Below are positions 23,755 through 29,803 of a stretch of 53,150 nt of DNA, piece after piece. The position numbers and the translations under genes are program-made. Below the pieces are notes generated by a model. That model ran no database searches and was not told the origin of the DNA. It saw only the letters and a program-made list of their open reading frames with translations. The stretch is from Clostridiales bacterium. GTDB lineage: Bacteria > Bacillota > Clostridia > Oscillospirales > Oscillospiraceae. The stretch lies in the NCBI GenBank assembly GCA_004555655.1, contig SFHJ01000020.1:1-53150 (forward strand). The letters run 5' to 3'. How positions within the stretch are numbered: position 1 is the stretch's first letter; every line of letters begins with the position of its first letter.

Positions 23755-24546
23755 ATGCGTACAGCCAGAAAATTGATCGCGCTTGCCGCCGCGCTGCTGC
23801 TTGGCGGCCTCTGTGCCGCTGCTTTCGCGCACGATGTGCCCGACCTGACGCGTGAGGACTGCACCATCAGCCTTGTCATGCGCTATCGGGGCAAGGCTGT
23901 CCCCGGCGGCTCGATCACGCTCTACCGCGTGGCAGACGTCTATGAATATGACGGCAACTATACCTTCCGGCTGACAGACGAATTCGCCGCCACATCACTG
24001 AATCTGGAAAACCTGCGTCTCGACGAGCCTGACTATACCGCGGAAATGGCGCAGACGCTGGCACGCTTCGCTGCGGCGCATCCCAAGATCGCAGGCCGTA
24101 CCGAAACAATCGACCGCTACGGCGAGGTCGTCTTCGACAAGCTTACGCCGGGCCTGTATCTGCTGACGAATTACTCTGCTTACACCGGCGGCTACTACTA
24201 CACGGCCAATCCCTTCCTCGTCAGCGTCCCGCTGATGGATGACGGCAAATATGACTACACCGTCGATGCAACGCCCAAGACTGATCTTGACCGCAACCGC
24301 TTACCCAGTACGCCAACCGAGCCTTCAGAGCCTGTGACGCCGCCGGACAAGCCCGGCAAACCGCAGACGCCTGTCACTCCGTCCGGCCCCACTGCCCCTA
24401 CAACCCCCACAAGCCCGTCCAGACCTGTTTTACCCCAGACCGGGCAGGTAAACTGGCCGATTCCGGTTCTGGCCGTGTTGGGCCTGTGCGTGTTCTCTGC
24501 GGGCTGGGTGCTGCGGTTTGGAAAGCGTGGACGCTATGAGAAATAA
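23755..24546 (+). CDS. LPQTG-anchored minor pilin or basal subunit
   Basis: This 263-residue secreted protein has a signal peptide (1-25, ending AAAFA). A SpaA/Cna-like N-terminal half includes SITLYRVADVYEYDG and FDKLTPGLYLLTNYSAYTGG (core LTPGLYLLTNYS). A Pro/Thr-rich stalk spans about 180-225, then LPQTG (226-230), a helix and a basic tail. Its size and Pro-rich stalk fit the basal pilin that tethers a fibre to the wall. That role is inferred from architecture and from the sortase gene that overlaps its 3' end by 11 bases. The ATG at 23755 follows GGAGTGAGCTA and comes ten bases after the class C sortase stop. Confidence 0.85.
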   Translation: MRTARKLIALAAALLLGGLCAAAFAHDVPDLTREDCTISLVMRYRGKAVPGGSITLYRVADVYEYDGNYTFRLTDEFAATSLNLENLRLDEPDYTAEMAQTLARFAAAHPKIAGRTETIDRYGEVVFDKLTPGLYLLTNYSAYTGGYYYTANPFLVSVPLMDDGKYDYTVDATPKTDLDRNRLPSTPTEPSEPVTPPDKPGKPQTPVTPSGPTAPTTPTSPSRPVLPQTGQVNWPIPVLAVLGLCVFSAGWVLRFGKRGRYEK

Positions 24547-25168
24547 GCTTGGAACATTGTTCATGATTTTAGGCGCGGCGCTGGTGCTGGGTGCACTGGC
24601 GCTGCTGCTCTACAACCGGCTCGAGGCGCGGCAGGCCGAACAGAGCGCCGCCGACGCGCTGCCGCAGCTGCTGCAGAGCATTGAGGCCGTCCCCGATTCG
24701 TATGAGAGCAGCTTCGAATACGTCCCCTCTGCGCAGCAGGAGGATGCGTCCGGCGAGCGCTACAGCCTCACCATGCCCGTGGTGGAGGTGGACGGCTACG
24801 GCTACCTCGGCATACTCGTGCTGCCCACGCTGGAGCTTGAGCTGCCCGTGATGTCCGAGTGGGACTATGACCGGCTCAAGCTCGCGCCATGCCGCTATTC
24901 CGGCTCCATCCCGTCAGAGGACTTCGTCATTGCCGGGCACAACTACGACGGCCATTTTGGCACGCTCCACCGGCTCAGCGTGGGCGATGCGGTCTTATTC
25001 GTGGATATGGCGGCAAAGACATACCGTTTCACGGTCAGCGCCATTGAGACTCTCGCGCCTACCGACGTGGACGCGATGACGGCCGGGGAGTATCCGCTGA
25101 CGCTTTTTACGTGCACCTTCGGCGGGCAGAACCGCGTTGCCGTGCGCTGCGAATTTGCAGAAGAATAA
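24536..25168 (+). CDS. Second sortase (class not resolved; possible housekeeping or anchoring sortase)
   Basis: This 210-residue sortase has a single N-terminal membrane helix (about 8-26) and no C-terminal helix, unlike the class C enzyme beside it. His135 is in VIAGHNYDGHFG, Cys193 in TLFTCTFGG, and Arg200 (or Arg204) completes the triad. The TLxTC form and size fit a B/D-like anchoring sortase. It may attach the finished fibre to peptidoglycan through the LPQTG subunit. ATG 24536 overlaps the LPQTG gene's end; an in-frame TTG at 24518 is less likely. It closes the operon. Confidence 0.87.
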   Translation: MRNKLGTLFMILGAALVLGALALLLYNRLEARQAEQSAADALPQLLQSIEAVPDSYESSFEYVPSAQQEDASGERYSLTMPVVEVDGYGYLGILVLPTLELELPVMSEWDYDRLKLAPCRYSGSIPSEDFVIAGHNYDGHFGTLHRLSVGDAVLFVDMAAKTYRFTVSAIETLAPTDVDAMTAGEYPLTLFTCTFGGQNRVAVRCEFAEE

Positions 25169-25185
25169 GTCAAGCACAGAAAAAA

Positions 25186-25207
25186 CCTGCACACGTTCGT
25201 GTGCAGG
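25186..25207 (-). terminator. Left-end hairpin, candidate htpG terminator
   Basis: On the minus strand the 9-bp CCTGCACAC stem is followed by TTTTTT (25185-25180). An htpG transcript would pass the whole hairpin array before reaching it. Confidence 0.65.
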
Positions 25208-25413
25208 CTGAGGCTGACAAAAAACTCCTTTGGAGTTTTTTGTCAAAAGGCTGCGGCCTGCTGCGCGCACGAGCTGTCCGCATTTTGCGGACAGCCTGCA
25301 CACTTGCAGGCCGGAGCGTATTTTTCCCGACGTACACGCCGCCGGGAAAAATGATTTACATATCTTTCGCGCCTGCGGGCGCGAAACACTGCGAGGCCTT
25401 TCGACAAGCCGAA

Positions 25414-25440
25414 CCTGCACACGTTCGTGTGCAGGTTTTT
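25414..25440 (+). terminator. Right-end hairpin, candidate pilus-operon terminator
   Basis: The same stem as at 25186-25207 is followed on the plus strand by TTTTT. It lies about 245 bases after the last sortase stop and 12 bases before the htpG stop codon. Confidence 0.7.
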
Positions 25441-25451
25441 AATCACTTTTC

Positions 25452-27341
25452 TTACAGCAGTTCGCAGACGAGGTCTGTATATTCGCTCGCGTTGTCGAGC
25501 GGCAGGTTCGCCATCAGAAGCGCCTGCGCGTAGAGGATCTTGACCATCTTCGCGGCCTTCTCCTGATCCTGCGCAACTGCAATCTGCAGCTTGGAGAAGA
25601 CGGGATGCTCGCCGTTCAGTTCGAGCACACGCTCCGCCTTCATGCCCATCTCGGGGTTGAGGCGCTTGAAATATTTCTCCATCTCAAACGTCATGCCCTC
25701 TGCCGGGACGACACAGACGGGATGGCTGCCCAGATTCTGGCTCAGGCGGACCTCCTTGACGCTTTCGCCCAGCGTTTCCTTGATGAAATCAAGCGCCGGC
25801 TTGGCCTTTTCCGCCTGCTCCTCAGCGGCCTTCTTCTCGTCCTCGCTGGCAAGGCCGAGATCATCCTGCGTAATGTTGCGCAGCTCCTTCTCGTCATACT
25901 TGCCGAGCGTCTGCGGCAAAAAGCCGTCGACCTCGTCGGTCATAAACAGCACATCGTAGCCCCTGCTCTTGAGCTGCTCAAGCTGCGGCAGCTGGGCCAG
26001 GTGCGCCCTGTCCTCGCCGTTTGCAAAGTAGATATACTTCTGCTCTTCCGGCATCGCGGCGGCATATTCCTTGAGCGAGACGAGCTTGTTCTCTTTGCTC
26101 GACCAAAACAGCAGCAGATCCTGCAGCAGATCCTTCTTCGCGCCGTAGTCGTTGAGCGTCCCGTATTTGAGCTGCGTGCCGAAGGCCGTGTAGAACTTCT
26201 CGTACTTCTCGCGGTCATTCTCCATGAGCTTGGCCAGCTCGGTCTTGATCTTCTTTTCGAGGTTATTTGCGATGAATTTGAGCTGCCGGTCATGCTGCAG
26301 CATCTCACGCGAGATATTCAGGCTCAGATCCTGCGAGTCGACCACGCCGCGCACAAAGCGGAAGCAGTCGGGCAGCAGATCCTCGCAGTGCTCCATAATC
26401 ATTACACCGGACGAATACAGCTGCAGTCCCTTCTTGAATTCCTTGGTGTAGAAGTCATACGGTGCCTTCGCCGGGATGTACAGAAGCGCCTTGTACGTCA
26501 CAGCGCCCTCGACGCTGGCATGGATGACGGCGACGGGGTCTTCGTAGTCATAGAACTTTTCCTTATAGAAGTTGTTGTACTCCTCTTCCGTGACGTCCTT
26601 CTTGTTCTTCTGCCAGATGGGCACCATGGAGTTGAGCGTCTCAACTTCCCTGTAGCTCTCGTATTCCGGCTTGTCGGAATCCTTTGTCTCTTCCTTCACA
26701 CGGCTCTTTTCCACTTCCATCTTGATCGGGTAGCGGATGTAGTCGGAGTACTTCTTTACCAGCTGCTGCAGCTCCCACGTCTTGATGAAGCGCGAATACT
26801 GCTCGTCGTCGGTGTCGGCCTTGAGCGTCATGATGACGTCCGTACCGGCGGCGTCACGCTGGGCGGGCTCGATGGTATAACCGTCAGCGCCGGAGGACGT
26901 CCACTTCCACGCTTCGTCCGAACCGTACTTTCTCGAAATGACCGTCACGTTCTCGGCCACCATGAACGCCGAGTAGAAGCCCACGCCGAACTGGCCAATG
27001 ATGTCAATATCCTCGGCCTTCTCCATGTCCTTCTTGAACTGCAGGCTGCCGGAGCGGCAGATGGTACCGAGGTTATTCTCCATCTCGTCACGATCCATGC
27101 CGATGCCGTTGTCCGACACCGTCAGCGTCCGTGCATCCGCGTCGGGTTTGAGCAAAATGGCAAAGTCGCTGCGGTTCAGGCCGACCTTTTCATCCGTCAG
27201 CGCCAGATACGCCAGCTTGTCAATCGCGTCGGAGGCGTTGGATATGATTTCACGCAGGAAAATCTCCTGATGGGTATAGATCGAATTGATCATCAGATCA
27301 AGCAGGCGCTTCGATTCCGCCTTGAATTGCTTTTTCGCCAT
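25452..27341 (-). CDS. htpG: HSP90-family chaperone HtpG
   Basis: This 629-residue chaperone has the N-terminal GHKL ATPase domain, with EIISNASDAIDKL, DNGIGM and GQFGVGFYSAF as the nucleotide-binding motifs. A middle domain contains LNISREMLQ and a C-terminal dimerisation domain follows. The ATG at 27339-27341 follows GGAAGGACG. The frame opens at a GTG at 27368, but that falls inside the CIRCE operator. It has its own promoter with CIRCE placed over the predicted start site, so HrcA should repress it. Bacillus subtilis htpG lacks CIRCE, so regulation differs here. Confidence 0.96.
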   Translation of the reverse strand: MAKKQFKAESKRLLDLMINSIYTHQEIFLREIISNASDAIDKLAYLALTDEKVGLNRSDFAILLKPDADARTLTVSDNGIGMDRDEMENNLGTICRSGSLQFKKDMEKAEDIDIIGQFGVGFYSAFMVAENVTVISRKYGSDEAWKWTSSGADGYTIEPAQRDAAGTDVIMTLKADTDDEQYSRFIKTWELQQLVKKYSDYIRYPIKMEVEKSRVKEETKDSDKPEYESYREVETLNSMVPIWQKNKKDVTEEEYNNFYKEKFYDYEDPVAVIHASVEGAVTYKALLYIPAKAPYDFYTKEFKKGLQLYSSGVMIMEHCEDLLPDCFRFVRGVVDSQDLSLNISREMLQHDRQLKFIANNLEKKIKTELAKLMENDREKYEKFYTAFGTQLKYGTLNDYGAKKDLLQDLLLFWSSKENKLVSLKEYAAAMPEEQKYIYFANGEDRAHLAQLPQLEQLKSRGYDVLFMTDEVDGFLPQTLGKYDEKELRNITQDDLGLASEDEKKAAEEQAEKAKPALDFIKETLGESVKEVRLSQNLGSHPVCVVPAEGMTFEMEKYFKRLNPEMGMKAERVLELNGEHPVFSKLQIAVAQDQEKAAKMVKILYAQALLMANLPLDNASEYTDLVCELL

Positions 27342-27361
27342 AGTAACACGTCCTTCCAGTT

Positions 27362-27388
27362 TTAGCACTCTCTTGCTTTAAGTGCTAA
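27362..27388. promoter_or_regulatory. CIRCE operator (HrcA binding site) of htpG
   Basis: TTAGCACTC, nine bases, then AAGTGCTAA matches the CIRCE consensus (TTAGCACTC-N9-GAGTGCTAA) with one mismatch. It lies between the -10 element and the htpG ATG, covering the predicted transcript start, as is usual for HrcA repression. Confidence 0.92.
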
Positions 27389-27392
27389 CTGT

Positions 27393-27420
27393 ATTATAGT
27401 CCTTTTGTTTTCTTTTGCAA
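27393..27420 (-). promoter_or_regulatory. Promoter of htpG
   Basis: On the minus strand TTGCAA (27420-27415) and TATAAT (27398-27393) are separated by 16 bases. Transcription would begin inside the CIRCE element. Confidence 0.75.
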
Positions 27421-27480
27421 GCCCTTTTGGCAAAAATTCACGTTCTGTTCATAACCGGCCTATCTTTGCGCGCAGAAATG

Positions 27481-27489
27481 TGGTAGAAT
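27481..27489 (+). promoter_or_regulatory. Extended -10 promoter of the second ABC-F gene
   Basis: TGGTAGAAT fits the extended -10 form TG-n-TAnnnT and lies 32 bases before the ABC-F ATG at 27521. No good -35 is seen, which extended -10 promoters can tolerate. Confidence 0.5.
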
Positions 27490-27520
27490 AAGAAAAATAC
27501 GGTTTTGAAGGAGTATTCCC

Positions 27521-29125
27521 ATGATTACCATCAGCAATCTCGCCATGCAGTTCGGCGGCAGCGTACTGTTCAAAAACGTCGATCTGCAGTTTACACCCGG
27601 CAACTGCTACGGCGTGATCGGCGCGAACGGCGCCGGTAAATCCACATTTCTAAAGATTCTCTCCGGCGAGCTGGAGCCAACGTCCGGTTCTGTCACCCTC
27701 AAGCCCGGCGCGCGGATGTCGGTGTTGAAGCAGGATCAGTTCCAGTATGACGCATACACGGTGCTCGACACCGTCATCATGGGCAACCAGCACCTGTACG
27801 ACGTGATGAAGGAAAAGGACGCGCTGTACGAAAAAGAGGACTTCTCGGAAGAAGACGGCATGCGCGCGAGTGAGCTGGAGGTCGAGTTCGCCGAGATGGA
27901 CGGCTGGGAAGCCGAGTCCGATGCCAGCCGTCTTCTGCAGGGCCTTGGCATCCCCGTGGAGAACCACTATGACCTCATGGCGAACACCGACCCCAGGGAT
28001 AAGGTGAAGGTGCTGCTGGCGCAGGCGCTGTTCGGCAAGCCCGACGTGGTCATGCTCGACGAGCCGACCAACAACCTCGATATTGAGGCCATCAACTGGC
28101 TGGAAAACTTCATTCTGGACTATGAAGACACCGGCCTTGTCATCGTGGTCAGCCACGACCGCCACTTTTTGAATACCGTCTGCACGCATATCATCGATAT
28201 TGACTACGGCAAAATCAAGCAGTATGTCGGTAACTACGACTTCTGGTACGAGTCGTCGCAGCTCGTCCAGCAGCTCATCCGCAACAAAAACAAGCGAAAT
28301 GAGGAAAAGATTGCTGAGCTGCAGACCTTCATCGCGCGCTTTGCCGCCAACAAGGCCAAGAGCAAGCAGGCTACGTCCCGCAGAAGGCTTCTTGACAAGC
28401 TGACGGTGGAGGAAATGCCCGCGTCCTCGCGCCGGTATCCGTTCGTGGGCTTCGAGCGAGAACGCGAGGTCGGCAAGGATATTCTGTTCGTCACTGACGT
28501 ATCCAAGACCGTTGACGGCGTGAAGCTCCTGGACAAGGTCAGCTTTATCGTCGGCAAAAACGACAAGATCGCCTTCGTAGGCGAAAATGAGCTGGCGCAG
28601 ACGACAATGTTCAAAATCCTCATGGGTGAGCTGGAGCCGGACGAGGGCAGCGTCAAATGGGGTCAGACCGTCACGACCAGCTACCTGCCCAAGGACAATT
28701 CGGCGTATTTTGACGGCTGCACGGATTCGCTCGTCGACTGGATTCGCCAGTTCTCGGCCAAAAAGGACGACGTATACCTGCGCGGCTTTTTGGGTCGGAT
28801 GCTGTTCTCGGGCGATGAAGTCTTTAAGCCCGTGAACGTGCTCTCCGGCGGCGAGAAGGTGCGCTGCATGCTCTCGCGGATGATGCTCTCGGGCGCGAAC
28901 GTGGTGCTGCTCGACCAGCCGACAAACCACCTCGACATGGAGGCCATTCAGGCCGTGAACAAGGGTCTGGAGGCTTTCCCGGGCAATGTGCTGCTGGCTT
29001 CGCACGACCACGAGCTGCTGCAGACAACGTGCAACCGCATCATCGAGTTCCAGCCCGACGGCAAGATCATCGACCGCCTGGGCAGCTATGACGAGTACCT
29101 TGACTGGAAGCTCGGCAAAGCATAA
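27521..29125 (+). CDS. ABC-F family protein with one degenerate ATP site
   Basis: This 534-residue protein has two ABC domains and no membrane segment, as in YkpA/YbiT-type ABC-F proteins. Domain 1 has intact Walker A (GANGAGKST, 34-42) and Walker B (MLDEPTNNLD), but its signature is MANTDPRDK (153-161) instead of LSGGE. Domain 2 has an intact signature (LSGGEK, 441-446). Its Walker A reads GENELAQTT (354-362), lacking the Lys, and its Walker B reads LLDQPTNHLD, with Gln466 in place of the catalytic Glu. In a closed ABC dimer the three defects fall on the same composite site, leaving one good site. The ATG follows GAAGGAG. It is divergent from htpG and monocistronic. Confidence 0.92.
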   Translation: MITISNLAMQFGGSVLFKNVDLQFTPGNCYGVIGANGAGKSTFLKILSGELEPTSGSVTLKPGARMSVLKQDQFQYDAYTVLDTVIMGNQHLYDVMKEKDALYEKEDFSEEDGMRASELEVEFAEMDGWEAESDASRLLQGLGIPVENHYDLMANTDPRDKVKVLLAQALFGKPDVVMLDEPTNNLDIEAINWLENFILDYEDTGLVIVVSHDRHFLNTVCTHIIDIDYGKIKQYVGNYDFWYESSQLVQQLIRNKNKRNEEKIAELQTFIARFAANKAKSKQATSRRRLLDKLTVEEMPASSRRYPFVGFEREREVGKDILFVTDVSKTVDGVKLLDKVSFIVGKNDKIAFVGENELAQTTMFKILMGELEPDEGSVKWGQTVTTSYLPKDNSAYFDGCTDSLVDWIRQFSAKKDDVYLRGFLGRMLFSGDEVFKPVNVLSGGEKVRCMLSRMMLSGANVVLLDQPTNHLDMEAIQAVNKGLEAFPGNVLLASHDHELLQTTCNRIIEFQPDGKIIDRLGSYDEYLDWKLGKA

Positions 29126-29263
29126 AACTTCATGCGCAGTATTGCGCACCACGATCTTGGGCAAAGCCAGAGCGCATGCAGTTTTTGCGCATCCTTTTCA
29201 GTCGCTCCGAAGGGGCGAGAAAATGGCGCATCTTGTTTTTGCCGTGCTTTTGCATCGCAAAAC
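29126..29263. other. Short convergent intergenic region with weak hairpins
   Basis: Between the ABC-F stop and the GNAT terminator lie a TGCGCA...TGCGCA inverted pair just after the stop and an imperfect stem at about 29195-29223 (CGCTCC, loop GAAG, GGGGCG, flanked by TTTTC and GAAAA). The latter could act as a terminator in either direction. No gene was found. Confidence 0.4.
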
Positions 29264-29293
29264 ATCCCGGCAAGGATCATTCCTTGCCGGGAT
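29264..29293 (-). terminator. Terminator overlapping the end of the GNAT gene
   Basis: A perfect 13-bp stem (CCCGGCAAGGA core) with loop TCAT includes the stop codon and last codons of the acetyltransferase gene. On the minus strand it is followed by GTTTTG. The coding end doubles as the terminator arm. Confidence 0.75.
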
Positions 29294-29750
29294 TCTCTGT
29301 ATGGAGATACAGTCTTGAGGGCGTATCCTCCCCGTCGCCCTGCGCCATGCAGAAAAACTGCCATCCATAGCGCTCGTAGAAGCCCGTATGGTCGGTCAGC
29401 AGATACAGCGTGCTGATTCCCTGCCGCGCCATATCGTTACAGACAAACTGCAGAAGCCGCCCGGCAACGCCCCGGCAGCGGTACGCCGGTTCGACATAAA
29501 CCGCGCAGACGTTTGGGCGCAGGTCCTTGCGGTCGTGAAAGTCGTTTTCAATCACGCCCAGACCGCCCACAATCGTATCGTCTGCCATTGTCAGATACCA
29601 CTGCGGCACGGCCGCTTCACTGTGCAGGCACGCTTCCATGCTCTCAAGATACGCCTCAAGCGGGATGCCCCATTTCCCGTGGAACCAGGCGGCCGCCCGA
29701 CTTTTCAGATCCGGACGGTCAGAAATCTTTATGATGGATTCCTTCTGCAT
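29277..29750 (-). CDS. GNAT-family N-acetyltransferase
   Basis: This 157-residue protein has the GNAT fold. VCAVYVEPAYRCRGVAGRLLQ contains the acetyl-CoA pyrophosphate loop (R-C-R-G-V-A), and LYLLTDHTGFYERYGW is the typical motif B end (core TGFYERYGW). The N-terminal part (WFHGKWGIPLEAYLESM) resembles members in gut Clostridia often annotated only as GNAT. The substrate cannot be told. I chose ATG 29748-29750 after TGAGGTG; the longer frame to 29792 runs through the rpsA-fusion terminator. Confidence 0.88.
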   Translation of the reverse strand: MQKESIIKISDRPDLKSRAAAWFHGKWGIPLEAYLESMEACLHSEAAVPQWYLTMADDTIVGGLGVIENDFHDRKDLRPNVCAVYVEPAYRCRGVAGRLLQFVCNDMARQGISTLYLLTDHTGFYERYGWQFFCMAQGDGEDTPSRLYLHTENPGKE

Positions 29751-29767
29751 ATCACACCTCAAAAGAA

Positions 29768-29792
29768 ATGCGGGCTGCTGGGCAGCCCGCAT
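29768..29792 (-). terminator. Terminator of the ispH-S1 operon
   Basis: A perfect 11-bp stem (ATGCGGGCTGC) with loop TGG lies 12 bases past the fusion gene's stop. On the minus strand it is followed by TTCTTTT. Confidence 0.85.
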
Positions 29793-29803
29793 TCAGATTG
29801 CGA

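Larger units (their letters stand above)
25180..25440. repeat. Intergenic array of six perfect hairpins with terminal repeats
   Basis: This stretch between convergent operons contains, in order, stems at 25186-25207 (9 bp, loop GTTC), 25215-25245 (14 bp, loop TTT), a 10-bp GCTGTCCGCA stem with loop TTT, a 10-bp ATTTTTCCCG stem with a longer loop, a 9-bp TTTCGCGCC stem with loop TGCG, and 25414-25435. The first and last hairpins are identical 22-base sequences. The first is flanked on its left by A6, and the last on its right by T5, so together they form terminal inverted repeats. No protein is encoded. It could be a MITE-like element, a structured RNA, or stacked bidirectional terminators. 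Confidence 0.8.

Noticed and set aside
24518..24535. TTG at 24518 as the second sortase start
   Set aside because: It adds six residues without a better binding site; the ATG at 24536 starts the expected short basic stretch before the helix.
25180..25440. CRISPR array
   Set aside because: Only the outer hairpins repeat; inner hairpins differ in sequence and there are no regularly spaced direct repeats with unique spacers or cas genes.
25605..27365. 586-residue plus-strand open frame opposite htpG
   Set aside because: It is the antisense of a conserved chaperone gene and shows only low-complexity Leu/Val/Arg sequence.
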